64,000 bases of DNA from assembly GCA_022564295.1 (NCBI GenBank), contig JADFLR010000007.1, positions 62,001 through 126,000 on the forward strand, written 5' to 3'. This DNA comes from Bacteroidota bacterium. GTDB taxonomy: Bacteria; Bacteroidota; Ignavibacteria; Ignavibacteriales; Ignavibacteriaceae. Below the pieces are notes generated by a model. It was not told the DNA's origin. It searched no databases and saw only the letters and a program-made list of their open reading frames with translations. Below, piece after piece: positions 55,559 to 64,000 of this stretch (positions are counted from its first letter, which is position 1; each line of letters starts with the position of its first letter). The position numbers were made by a program, and so were the translations under genes.

Positions 55559-58411
55559 TTACCTCGTGGTTATTGTTTTTATTACTTCACATTGAAGCTG
55601 AGGAGTATTTTTAAATTTTGAATCTGTTAGTAATATTATGAATATTTTTTTATTCGGATCAATCCAAATCGAGGAACCGTTATCGGAAATATAACCAAAA
55701 GAAGAATCCGAAAAATCATTGCAAATATTTACTTCGGAAATATATGTGCTCCATCCCAATCCCGAATAACTTTCCGGTAATTGCGGAGCTGTAAATAGTT
55801 TTATAGTAGCCGCAGATATGTACTGCTCTCCATCATAATAACCATTTTGTAAAATCATTTGTACAAAGATTGATAGTTCGTCGGAACTGGAATATAAACC
55901 ATCAAATCCGGTAACGCCGTTCATTATCTTTTTTAATAACTTTGATTGTGAAAGATAACTTCCATATTGAAACCGGTTATTATTCATTATGTTATTATTC
56001 GAATTCAATTCTTTAGTGATGAGGAAAAACGTATTATCCATTCCAAGCGGTTCGAACAACCTTTCGTTCAGGAATTCGTTAAGAGGTTTTCCTGCTATCC
56101 GTTCAATAATTAATTGCAAAATTAAAGAATTTAATTCGCTGTAGAGTAATTGCTCACCTGTTTTGTATTTTAATTTAATGTTTGATAATGCGTTCATTAA
56201 ATCATCTTTGTTCCAATCGATATCCATCGAATCAATTTCCTGCCCAATACCAGAGTTATGAAGAAGCAAATTTTTAATTTTAATATTATCCTTTTCGTTT
56301 CCAATAAAATCATTAAGATGGTAGTAAACCTTATCATCGAGTAATAGTTTCCCGTCATCTATTAAAAGCATAACAGCGGAGGTTAATGCTACAGAACTTG
56401 TTAGCGTACCTAAATTTAAAACATCTTTTTTTATTAAACTGTTAGTCGTACTTACAATTTTTCCAAATGAATTCTGATAGATAATATAACCTGCCTTGCC
56501 TACGATAAGATCTGCTTTTAAAACTTTTTTATCTTTAATTGAATTAATGATAAGAGTATCAACACTAATAAATGAACTATTGTTTACTCTATAGGTAAGT
56601 TTCGTGATAATAGTATTATCCAGTTTTATACCATAACCTATATGATATTTAGTATTGGGGATCGAAACAGGCAATCTTCCGGTAATGTCGGTTTCGCCGA
56701 GCAAAGCTTTTAAACAAGCTTGCTGAGATGCAAGTGTATAACTGTATGCATTTAAATATGTACGAGTGATTGGAAAAGAAGATAAAAGATAAGGGTTTTT
56801 AAAGCTGATCATAACAACCGGCGCTTTTAACCGAAGCACCTTTTCTATAAAATTAATTTGATCTTTCCTTATTTTTTCCGTTCCTTCCTGTTCCTTAACT
56901 TCCATAAACACCGGCATTAAAATCAGATCGGATTTATTTAATGAAGTTAGAGCAATGTTGTATCCACGGTTCTTAGTTTTATTTGTAATTAAAATTTTGT
57001 TAATGTTTCCAATTCTATTTAAAAACTTATCCTGAAAATAAGTAGCTGTTTCATTTCCGTTACCATCCGTAACTGTAACGCAGGAAATGTTTTCGTACAT
57101 TGATAAATCCAGAGGAATTACCCCCTCATCATTTTTAATTAAAGTTATTGATTTCTCGGCTATCTTTTTCGCTAACCTGTTGTTACCCGAATTATTTATT
57201 GAATCGATAATTGAATGTGTATTTAGGTTTAACTTTTTATCAATTCTCAACCATCTCTTTGCAGAGAATATTTTTCGCACACTCTTTTCAATTCTTTCCT
57301 CAGATATTTCTCCGTTTATTACAGCATTATAAATTGCTTCAATAGCAATAGAGGGCTGCGGAGGTATAAGTAGAATATCGTTTCCTGCCTTTACTGCAAG
57401 AACAACTAATTCTTCCGGTGAAAAAGAATTGTAATTGTTTATAGCTTTCATGTTCATTGCATCAGTAACTATCAAACCATCGAACCCAAGAGTATTAATT
57501 AACAGGTTTATAATTATGGTTTTAGAAAGAGTTGCTGGAAGTGTATCGTATGCGGGCACTTCTAGATGACCAACCATAATAGATTGGACACCGAAATATA
57601 CCGCTTGTATAAAAGGATATAACTCGGTCGCAAATAATTTTTGTTTATCTCCTGAAATCATCGGCAAATCAGTATGGGAGTCAATTTCGGTATTGCCATG
57701 ACCGGGAAAATGTTTAACAGTTGCAATCACTCTGCCGTGTTTTGTCCCGAGTATAAATGAGGAGACAAATTCAGAAACAGTAAATTTACTTTCTGAAAAG
57801 GATCTTGTATTTATAACTGGATTGAGAGGATTGTTATTAATATCAGCGACAGGAGCAAAGTTTTGGTGTACTCCAATTAACCTGCTTTCAATGGCAATAG
57901 CAGTAGCCATTTCATAACCAAGCTGAGAATCTAATGAAGCACCAAGAGCCATACTGTGTGGAAATTCAAGTGCATCATCAATCCGGCTTCCCAATCCTCT
58001 TTCATAATCAGAAGCAATAAGCAGAGGAACATCGGATAATAATTGCATCTCCCGAATAAAATTAATTTCCTGTTCTAATTCTCCCTGAAACATTATCAAT
58101 CCGCCAATCTTATAATCTTTTACAAGAGCAACCGTGCTGTCGTAATCAGGTGATAAAGTATCCATATAACTTCTGTATACGGGTGCCATTATCATTTGTG
58201 CGCACTTTTCTCTTAGACTCATACCAGAGATTTGTTTTTCAATCCATTCTTTATCGGTTTCAGATAATGGAAATACCGAAGGATATTTTTCATCATTTAA
58301 AGTAATAAAAGACCTACTGTTTATATTTTTTTCATTTGCTGAAAAAATAAAAACAGATATTATTAATACAATAATTCGATATGAATAGAGTTTAAGTTTC
58401 AATGCCCTCAA
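55559..58411 (-). CDS. Exported NagZ-type GH3 glycosidase fused to a degenerate serine-hydrolase domain
   Basis: A 950-residue fusion. N-terminal membrane or signal segment (YRIIVLIISVFIFSANE). Residues about 50-390 are a GH3 beta-N-acetylhexosaminidase of the NagZ type: KHFPGHGNTEIDSHTDLPM (233-251) with His and Asp of the acid/base dyad, and nucleophile Asp317 in GLIVTDAMNMKAI. Residues about 410-600 are the GH3 C-terminal domain. Residues about 620-950 are a beta-lactamase/PBP-like domain that resembles the neighbouring serine hydrolase at 58451, but where that one has S-L-T-K this has T669-L-T-S672, and where that one has H-T-G this has Y907-I-S909. The Y-S-E motif (757-759) is partly kept. 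So the second domain looks inactive as a Ser-Lys enzyme. Confidence 0.88.
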   Translation of the reverse strand: MRALKLKLYSYRIIVLIISVFIFSANEKNINSRSFITLNDEKYPSVFPLSETDKEWIEKQISGMSLREKCAQMIMAPVYRSYMDTLSPDYDSTVALVKDYKIGGLIMFQGELEQEINFIREMQLLSDVPLLIASDYERGLGSRIDDALEFPHSMALGASLDSQLGYEMATAIAIESRLIGVHQNFAPVADINNNPLNPVINTRSFSESKFTVSEFVSSFILGTKHGRVIATVKHFPGHGNTEIDSHTDLPMISGDKQKLFATELYPFIQAVYFGVQSIMVGHLEVPAYDTLPATLSKTIIINLLINTLGFDGLIVTDAMNMKAINNYNSFSPEELVVLAVKAGNDILLIPPQPSIAIEAIYNAVINGEISEERIEKSVRKIFSAKRWLRIDKKLNLNTHSIIDSINNSGNNRLAKKIAEKSITLIKNDEGVIPLDLSMYENISCVTVTDGNGNETATYFQDKFLNRIGNINKILITNKTKNRGYNIALTSLNKSDLILMPVFMEVKEQEGTEKIRKDQINFIEKVLRLKAPVVMISFKNPYLLSSFPITRTYLNAYSYTLASQQACLKALLGETDITGRLPVSIPNTKYHIGYGIKLDNTIITKLTYRVNNSSFISVDTLIINSIKDKKVLKADLIVGKAGYIIYQNSFGKIVSTTNSLIKKDVLNLGTLTSSVALTSAVMLLIDDGKLLLDDKVYYHLNDFIGNEKDNIKIKNLLLHNSGIGQEIDSMDIDWNKDDLMNALSNIKLKYKTGEQLLYSELNSLILQLIIERIAGKPLNEFLNERLFEPLGMDNTFFLITKELNSNNNIMNNNRFQYGSYLSQSKLLKKIMNGVTGFDGLYSSSDELSIFVQMILQNGYYDGEQYISAATIKLFTAPQLPESYSGLGWSTYISEVNICNDFSDSSFGYISDNGSSIWIDPNKKIFIILLTDSKFKNTPQLQCEVIKTITTR

Positions 58412-58450
58412 AAAAATAATAATTGACTAGTATAATATAAGAATTGAATA

Positions 58451-59608
58451 TCAATCCAATGCGTTTATTACTGCATCGTGAAGTGCGGGGCGAACTTTAT
58501 ATAATTTTTTATTTTCCCTGGTAGGATAAACCCTGTTGGTTAAAAACACAACAAATAATTTTCTTATTGGATCAACCCAGACGGATGTTCCTGTAAAACC
58601 CGTATGCCCGAAAGAAGTAATATCAAATAATTTTCCCGCAGATGAGTTTCTCTCCGATTTTGTATCCCATCCCAATGCTCTTGTACTTTTATCAGAATAC
58701 CTGGTTGTGAAAAGTTTTACAGTTTCAGGTTTTATTATTTGACGTCCATTGAATGTTCTGTCATTCAATAGTAACTGCAGCAGACTGCTTATATCTTTAG
58801 CTGTTGAGAACAAACCAGCGTGTCCGGCAACTCTGTTTAACAATGAAGCGGTTTCATCATGAACTTCCCCCCACACTAATTTATTGCGCCAGTAATTGTC
58901 ATATTCTGTCGGAGCAATTTTATAGATTAATGAATCGGGCGGATTAAAAAAAGTTGAATTCATTTGGAGCGGTTTGAAAATCTCTTCTTTGCAAAAAGAA
59001 TCAAATCTTTTAACGGTTACTTTCTCAATTATTTTTGCTAAAGTTATAAATCCCAAATCCGAATAATCTGTATTGCTGCCCCGTTCGTAACTTAAAGGTG
59101 TTTTATAAATTTCTTTAATTACTTCGTCTGCCGAATAATTATTAGTATAGAATCTTTTAAATGCAGGTAATCCACTGTTGTGAAGCAGCAAATTTTTTAT
59201 TGTTACTTTTTCTTTTCCGCTCTGGGCAAACTCAGGGATATATTTTCCAACAGGATCATCGAGTGAAAACAACATTTTATCGTAACAGATCATTGCTGCG
59301 GTAGTAGTTGCAATCACTTTTGTTAATGATGCAATGTCGTAAATGGTATTTATAGTTACAGATGCGGAAGTATCATCATAAGTTAATTGCCCGAAAGCTT
59401 TTTCATAAATTATTTTTCCGTCTTTTGAAACTAAGACTACCGCTCCCGGGAAGGCACTATCTTTAATAGCCGATTGAATTATTTCATCTAGCTGAGTGAA
59501 ATCATATTCACTTTGCAGTTGTTTATTATTCTGGCAAGAAACATTCAATCCGTACAAAAGTACTGCTGCAAAAATTAACGGCATGTATATCATGCCTAAA
59601 CTATTCAT
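58451..59608 (-). CDS. Serine hydrolase (beta-lactamase/PBP4*-like), lipoprotein
   Basis: A 385-residue protein of the class C beta-lactamase/PBP family. Start chosen at ATG 59608; an upstream ATG at 59638 is within the permease gene. The signal segment ends with LNVSC, a lipobox (Cys25). Catalytic motifs are intact: S94-L-T-K97 in IASLTKVIATT, Y182-S-D in DYSDLGFI, and H335-T-G337 in FGHTGFTG. The enzyme could be a D,D-carboxypeptidase, endopeptidase or amide hydrolase of peptidoglycan fragments. Next to a GH3-fusion gene, an AmpG-like gene and a GlcNAc-kinase-like gene, which points to cell-wall salvage. Confidence 0.87.
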   Translation of the reverse strand: MNSLGMIYMPLIFAAVLLYGLNVSCQNNKQLQSEYDFTQLDEIIQSAIKDSAFPGAVVLVSKDGKIIYEKAFGQLTYDDTSASVTINTIYDIASLTKVIATTTAAMICYDKMLFSLDDPVGKYIPEFAQSGKEKVTIKNLLLHNSGLPAFKRFYTNNYSADEVIKEIYKTPLSYERGSNTDYSDLGFITLAKIIEKVTVKRFDSFCKEEIFKPLQMNSTFFNPPDSLIYKIAPTEYDNYWRNKLVWGEVHDETASLLNRVAGHAGLFSTAKDISSLLQLLLNDRTFNGRQIIKPETVKLFTTRYSDKSTRALGWDTKSERNSSAGKLFDITSFGHTGFTGTSVWVDPIRKLFVVFLTNRVYPTRENKKLYKVRPALHDAVINALD

Positions 59609-60890
59609 TTGTCGATTCTTTTTTCTTACCAAAATCATTATCCAAAGGAATAAACTTTGTAATGATAAATGAAGGAATTGTAGAGATTAAAACCAACATA
59701 AAAAATTGTTTATATCCGACTGATTCTTGGAGCCAACCGCTTATCATTCCGGGCAGCATATTACCGAGTGCCATAAAAGCAGTCGCGATTGCGTAATGAG
59801 TAGTTTTAAACTTACCTTCGGAAATATAAATGATATACAGAAGGAATGCGGCAAAGCCGAAACCATATCCGAATTGTTCGACGGCAATACAGATATTAAT
59901 AAGAAGTAAGTTAGATGTTTGTGTGTGTGCAAGAAAAATATAGACCGCATCAGGCAGGTTGATAGCGATCAACATCCACCAGATCCAAAACTTCAAACCT
60001 TGCTTGGCAACGGCAAAACCGCCTAAGATTCCTCCCAGAGATAAAGCAATCAGTCCGACCGTGCCGTAAACAAGACCGACTTGTGAAGTCGTCAGTGCCA
60101 AACCACCCTTTTCATATGCGTCAAGTAAAAAAGGCGATGCAAGTTTTGAAAGCTGTCCCTCACCCAATCTATATAAAAGTATAAACGCAATTATAATGAG
60201 TATCTTATCTCTTTTGAAAAAGATTATAAAAGTTTTAAAATAATCAGTTAGAAATGCTTTATAATCTTTTTCTTTTCTTTCCGCATCTTGTTTAGGGTGG
60301 GGAAGAATAAATAAATGATAAATAACGAAAAAGAGGAACAGTGCTGCGAGAATTAAAAAAGTTATCATCCAGGCAAAAGGAATATCGCCTGTCGTTTCTT
60401 CTAAATAACCCGCAAGAATTACCAATAATCCCTGCCCGGATATAAAAGCTATACGGTATGCAAGAGTGCGTACGCCTACAAACCATGCCTGCTGATGTTT
60501 GTCGAGAGAAATCATGTAATAACCGTCTGCTGCAATGTCCTGTGTAGCAGAACTGAAAGCCATAAGCCAGAAAAAAGCAAGCGTGTATCTGAAAAAGTTA
60601 TCTGCAGGAACAGTAAGAGCAACGCCCGCTAATCCCACGCCGATGAAGAACTGCATTATTAAAATCCAGAAACGTTTTGTTTTTAGAAGATCGACAACCG
60701 GACTCCACAACGGCTTAATAACCCACGGCAGGTAAAGCCAGCTTGTATAAAGTGCAAGCTCGGTGTTGGAAATGTTTAAGCGTTTATACATTATTCCCGA
60801 AACCATCATCACCATAACATAAGGGAGACCTTCTGCGACATACAGCGAAGGAACCCAAAGCCATGGATTTCGTGATTCCTTTTTAATCAC
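59601..60890 (-). CDS. AmpG-like muropeptide permease (MFS)
   Basis: A 429-residue major facilitator protein with about 12 hydrophobic segments. The opening RNPWLWVPSLYVAEGLPYVMV and the loop LYLPWVIKPLWSPVVDLLK (residues about 50-68) are AmpG-type signatures, as is FSSATQDIAADGYYMISLD. AmpG brings anhydromuropeptides across the inner membrane in Gram-negatives. Genes 55559 and 58451 downstream act on peptidoglycan, and the kinase gene upstream overlaps by 8 bases, so this is the transport step of the same route. Length is shorter than E. coli AmpG (491), with no long cytoplasmic tail. Confidence 0.85.
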   Translation of the reverse strand: MIKKESRNPWLWVPSLYVAEGLPYVMVMMVSGIMYKRLNISNTELALYTSWLYLPWVIKPLWSPVVDLLKTKRFWILIMQFFIGVGLAGVALTVPADNFFRYTLAFFWLMAFSSATQDIAADGYYMISLDKHQQAWFVGVRTLAYRIAFISGQGLLVILAGYLEETTGDIPFAWMITFLILAALFLFFVIYHLFILPHPKQDAERKEKDYKAFLTDYFKTFIIFFKRDKILIIIAFILLYRLGEGQLSKLASPFLLDAYEKGGLALTTSQVGLVYGTVGLIALSLGGILGGFAVAKQGLKFWIWWMLIAINLPDAVYIFLAHTQTSNLLLINICIAVEQFGYGFGFAAFLLYIIYISEGKFKTTHYAIATAFMALGNMLPGMISGWLQESVGYKQFFMLVLISTIPSFIITKFIPLDNDFGKKKESTNE

Positions 60891-61809
60891 TCAGCATTTC
60901 CTTTGCAAGAAGAATAGCTCCCTCAATTGGTGAGTATTTCGGTACAACTATTTTAACCGATGGAAGAGAAGTTTTGATTTTACCGCGAAGCATATCCGAA
61001 TAAACATTATTATTTAAGATTAAACTTCCGGCAAAAGAAACACTCAGATCAATCGTATTCATTTTTTTCATCATCGTGCTTAAATGATGAATTAGTTCCT
61101 CCGATTCTTCAAGTAGAATGTGATGTGCTATTTGATCTTCTTTTTTGGCTGCAATAATAACAACCTCGGCTACTGATGCGATATCAAAATTCTCTTTATA
61201 AACTTTTGCTATTAATTCATCCGTAGTTCTAATTGAATATTTTTCTTCAATTAGTTTAATAATTAAAGTTTCTTCCCCACGACCATCAAAATACTTTGCC
61301 GCTGCCTGCAGCCCTTTTTTTCCTATTGAAAAACCGCTTCCTTCATCACCTAACAATCTTCCAAATCCGCCGGTACGATAAATATTTCCTTTTTCATCCT
61401 TACCGTAAATTATCGAACCGGTTCCGGCAATCAATATACACCCTACTTCATTCGGGAAAGCACCTTGCAAAGCAATTTGTGCATCGCTTACAACTTTTAA
61501 AGATTTTATTTTAATTTCATCCGCAGAAAATATTTCGAGCAAAGAGCTTTCCAGTTTTTCAGCATCCTTTTTCCGTCCTGCACCTGCTGCACCGATCACT
61601 ATGTTCTCAATTTCAGAATAATCGGTGTTGAGCTTTTTTATACAATCATTTAGAAGAGACAATATTATCCTCGATGTTCCATCCGTTCCGGTAACTAAAA
61701 AATTAGCAGCACCGCCCGTAGTTGTATAAAGTATATTTCCATTAATATCAGTTAGGGCACATTCTGTTTTGGTTGCACCGCAGTCGAAACCGATAAGGTA
61801 TTTCATCAT
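60883..61809 (-). CDS. N-acetylglucosamine kinase-like protein (BadF/BadG ATPase family)
   Basis: 308 residues from the ATG at 61809 (MMKYLIGFDCGATKTECALTD); a longer frame to 61872 adds 21 hydrophobic residues that do not fit the fold, and AAAGA lies eight bases upstream of the chosen start. Phosphate-1 motif GFDCGATKTE, the adenosine motif IGAAGAG, and the sugar-binding AGTGSIIYGKDEKG and FGRLLGDEGSGFSIG match the eukaryote-like GlcNAc kinase group, including MurK/NagK. It would phosphorylate GlcNAc or MurNAc made by NagZ, feeding UDP-GlcNAc. First gene of the minus-strand salvage cluster. Confidence 0.85.
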   Translation of the reverse strand: MMKYLIGFDCGATKTECALTDINGNILYTTTGGAANFLVTGTDGTSRIILSLLNDCIKKLNTDYSEIENIVIGAAGAGRKKDAEKLESSLLEIFSADEIKIKSLKVVSDAQIALQGAFPNEVGCILIAGTGSIIYGKDEKGNIYRTGGFGRLLGDEGSGFSIGKKGLQAAAKYFDGRGEETLIIKLIEEKYSIRTTDELIAKVYKENFDIASVAEVVIIAAKKEDQIAHHILLEESEELIHHLSTMMKKMNTIDLSVSFAGSLILNNNVYSDMLRGKIKTSLPSVKIVVPKYSPIEGAILLAKEMLSD

Positions 61810-62161
61810 CAAATAATCTTTAATTAAACTTCCAGTTAAAATTAGAAAAAAGATTTTGGTTGTAAAAATCAATCATCTAAATTTAATGTTTTGAATGCTG
61901 TTATTTATTACTTTCGCAAAGTAGTCAAAGTACTTTAAATAAAGTTACAATAAATAATTGCGGACTGGATGATAGGTTGAATGGGAATAGGTTTTAATGC
62001 AGAATGAAAATTAAGAAGAGCAGACTACGAAAGAATTAATGATTCGTGCTAAGTCTCCGTTATCCATGAATCTGTCCAAGAAGTGCTATTTCAATCTTAA
62101 AAGTAATCTCATTCCAAATTATTCTTTTGCACTAAATATCTTATCTGTACCAAAAGATAAA
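61810..62161. other. Intergenic stretch with no gene identified
   Basis: 352 bases between the kinase gene start and the cysteine-synthase-like gene stop. I find no open frame with a convincing start and family, no tRNA and no strong terminator. A TTGACT box on the minus strand (61923-61928) lies upstream of the kinase gene, but no clear -10 is at the right distance. An AGTA/TACT inverted repeat (around 61921-61934) overlaps that box. Confidence 0.5.
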
Positions 62162-63526
62162 TTATTTTTTTACTATAGGAAAACCCTTTACTGTCCACCC
62201 CGTAGTCCCTCCATTTAAACTTTTAACATTTGAATAACCCAGGGATTTTAATATTAAAAGACCTTCGATTGATTCGTTACCAACATTGCAAACCGTAACA
62301 ATGGGATAATCTTTATCTTTAGGAAGTTTAGAATCACCGAGCAATAAATTATTTATAGGAATATTGATTGCATCAGTAATATGAGAAGCAGAATATTGAT
62401 CAGAAGACCTGACATCTATAAAAATGGGTTTTGTTTCGCTTCTTATATTATAGGCCTCATCTAATCCAATAGTATTTAAATCATTGCGGCTCAATTCTAT
62501 CATTTTATCAAGTAGTTCTTCTTTTTTGTTTTTAATATTGGATTGGGCAGGAGCACCCATCATATTTTCAAACATTTCCGGAAAATGTCTTTGAAAAGAA
62601 CTTGCATATTTAAAAGCATTGTCTGGAAATATAACCACCACCACTGCATTCTCATCATCTTGGATTACCTTTAAAGCACCTGCAAGGGCAAGTCCTGAAG
62701 AGGGTCCTGCAATAATACTTTCTTCCCTATTTATTCTTAAGCACAAGTCAAATGCTTCGCGGGTCGAAACTTCAACTAATTGATCATATAGTTCCGGACG
62801 AAATAATTTCGTTTGTCGCAATTGGATAATACTTCGTACACCCGGTATATCATGCCCTTCTTCCGGATGAACACCAATTAACTGTATAGAAGATTTTTTT
62901 TCTTTCAAATATGTTCCAGCACCAGTGAGTGTTCCGCAAGTACCTAAGGCTGCCACAAAATGAGTAATTTTGTGCTCAGTTTGTTTCCATACTTCAGGGC
63001 CTGTTGTTTTGTAATGGGCATTTGGATTGGCCTGGTTTACATATTGATTAAGCATATGAAATTCTGGTTTTTGTGCCGTATCCATGGCTAAGGCGATAGC
63101 ACCTTCTGGAGCGCCTGGCGCTGGACAGAGAGTATCTTCAACTTCCAAAACGTCGCAACCGAAAAATCTTAAAAGGGTCCTTTTTTCTATGGGGATCATA
63201 GATGAGAGGGTCGCCGTAATACTGTAGCCCTTGGCATTGGCTAACATGGTAAGAGCAAAACCTGTGTTTCCTGAAGTTGGTTCTACTAATTGATTAACTT
63301 CATCCAAAAGTCCTTCTTCTTCAGCATCGGCTAATAAATTCGCGCCAATTCTATCTTTTACAGAACTGAATGGATTATACCACTCCAGCTTAGCATATAA
63401 TTTTGTCTGATTATATGGGACAACACGATTTAGTTGAACTATCGGAGTAGGATTATCTTCACTGGATAGCATATCTTCTACTGAGTGATAGACTCGTTTA
63501 ATGTGATCTGTTTGTTTTCCCTTCAT
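62162..63526 (-). CDS. Cysteine synthase/cystathionine beta-synthase-like enzyme with C-terminal rhodanese domain
   Basis: 454 residues starting at ATG 63526, chosen because GGAG sits seven bases upstream and inside the alternative start at 63538. Residues about 25-330 are a fold-type II PLP enzyme: NPFSSVKDRIGANLL with the PLP Lys57, PTSGNTGFALTMLA for the PLP/substrate loop, and GTCGTLTGAGTYLK for the phosphate-binding loop. Residues about 345-454 are a rhodanese with Cys413 in VTVCNVGNES. The joining suggests sulfide or persulfide made or used by one domain passes to the other. Family name (CysK, CysM, CBS) is open. Lies downstream of an Rrf2 regulator gene. Confidence 0.88.
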   Translation of the reverse strand: MKGKQTDHIKRVYHSVEDMLSSEDNPTPIVQLNRVVPYNQTKLYAKLEWYNPFSSVKDRIGANLLADAEEEGLLDEVNQLVEPTSGNTGFALTMLANAKGYSITATLSSMIPIEKRTLLRFFGCDVLEVEDTLCPAPGAPEGAIALAMDTAQKPEFHMLNQYVNQANPNAHYKTTGPEVWKQTEHKITHFVAALGTCGTLTGAGTYLKEKKSSIQLIGVHPEEGHDIPGVRSIIQLRQTKLFRPELYDQLVEVSTREAFDLCLRINREESIIAGPSSGLALAGALKVIQDDENAVVVVIFPDNAFKYASSFQRHFPEMFENMMGAPAQSNIKNKKEELLDKMIELSRNDLNTIGLDEAYNIRSETKPIFIDVRSSDQYSASHITDAINIPINNLLLGDSKLPKDKDYPIVTVCNVGNESIEGLLILKSLGYSNVKSLNGGTTGWTVKGFPIVKK

Positions 63527-63734
63527 AATTTTCTCCATATCATGGCCCGGATGATCAAGCTAAATATAGAATGATATAATAGGTCTCGATGGTATTAGGG
63601 TTCTATCTAAAAAATATTTTGAGAATCCTTCAATTTATTTTATAATAATTAAAAATTATATACCGATGCTATTTATCTATCTTATCAGAAAATCTTCCAT
63701 CATAATTCTGCTGAAAATGCATAAATTCTCCAAG

Positions 63735-64000
63735 TTAAACGTACAAATTATTAATTCTTTCAGCATAGTTGCCCACCAAAAGATCCACATCTTCTTCTTT
63801 TCCCAACAGATCCTGGAGAGTGATCTGAATTAATATATCATCAATCATTCTTTGAATTGTTTTCCAGAGTGAACGGATACTGCAATCAATTGAGTTAGTG
63901 CAAATAGTTTCGATGCCTGCATGCAAATCACAAAAATCAGATTCATAAAGCTTTCCACCTAATGCAATCATTACATCATTCACAACTATTTCTTTTGGTG
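63735..64000 (-). CDS. Rrf2-family transcriptional regulator, C-terminal part (5' end outside window)
   Basis: The open frame continues to the window edge: residues before the GTG at 63983 are PKEIVV, and PKEIVVNDVMIALGGKL matches the Rrf2 wing/dimer region. The dimer helix has RSLWKTIQRMIDDILIQITLQDLL. Cysteines at relative positions 18, 28 and 34 (DFCDLHAG, TICTNS, IDCSIR) are spaced like an iron-sulfur-binding trio, though the C-x9-C-x5-C spacing differs from IscR's C-x5-C-x5-C. CymR-type relatives control cysteine metabolism, which suits the neighbouring cysteine-synthase-like gene. The DNA-binding helix-turn-helix lies outside the window. Confidence 0.85.
   Translation of the reverse strand, partial: PKEIVVNDVMIALGGKLYESDFCDLHAGIETICTNSIDCSIRSLWKTIQRMIDDILIQITLQDLLGKEEDVDLLVGNYAERINNLYV

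Noticed and set aside
1-64000. CRISPR array, prophage, transposon or tRNA/rRNA genes
   Set aside because: No regularly spaced short repeats, integrase, transposase or structural-phage genes, and no recognised tRNA or rRNA sequence.

Overview
The window looks like AT-rich chromosomal DNA from a Gram-negative member of the Bacteroidota/Chlorobiota/Ignavibacteriota group, most likely an Ignavibacteria-type organism. The evidence is an LpxC-FabZ fusion, paired Skp/OmpH proteins after bamA, a GldC protein, S46 and S9 secreted peptidases, and type IX secretion (T9SS) sorting tails of the YQNYPNPFNP type. The lineage is inferred from gene content only. I see no rRNA, tRNA, CRISPR array, prophage or insertion sequence.

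Layout. 1-376 is the end of an unrecognised gene. 581-11088 is one long + strand envelope block: uppS, bamA, two skp genes, lpxD, lpxC-fabZ and lpxA, then a lipoyl-pathway acyltransferase, panB and a secreted beta-propeller. 11232-17220 holds three tandem secreted proteins with T9SS tails; the third is cut by an in-frame TAG. 17397-28669 holds the two heptose-activation genes (hldE halves), tamB, rnr and a very large protein that joins a zinc-peptidase domain, a TolB-like propeller and an Omp85-like barrel. 28759-36514 is mostly housekeeping: fmdB-type zinc ribbon, a lipoprotein, prs, rplY, pth, a membrane pyrophosphatase, the rpsF-ssb-rpsR-rplI operon, and rpmB facing it. 36770-46558 holds tsaC, a minus-strand lon-like/pyk/AmrS-like/SDR group, a class V aminotransferase, a DUF2911 protein and a phosphohexomutase. 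46776-54326 holds a small zinc protein, S46 and S9 peptidases, a small barrel, gldC, a DinB-like protein and a nitrilase-family protein. 54435-61809 is a minus-strand group with a sugar-dehydrogenase-like lipoprotein and a cell-wall recycling set (exported NagZ fused to a serine-hydrolase-like domain, a serine hydrolase, an AmpG-like permease, a GlcNAc-kinase-like protein). 62162-64000 holds a cysteine synthase/CBS-like enzyme with a rhodanese tail and the end of an Rrf2 regulator.

How the parts fit. The first 11 kb and 17.4-28.7 kb together supply undecaprenyl carrier, lipid A acylation, LPS inner-core heptose, and outer-membrane protein assembly (BamA, Skp, TamB, and a possible non-canonical Omp85 protein). 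The 55.5-61.8 kb cluster reads as a muropeptide salvage route: glycosidase outside the cytoplasm, permease, then sugar kinase.

Most worth a second look: the peptidase-propeller-Omp85-like fusion (25481-28669); the NagZ fusion whose second domain has lost its Ser-Lys pair (55559-58411); the sorting tail interrupted by TAG and nearly identical to its neighbour's (15243-17220); a nitrilase-family protein that seems to lack the catalytic lysine (53505-54326); and a pair of related palindromic repeats that end at stop codons (53430, 54367). Nothing in the window is clearly a new defence or mobile system.
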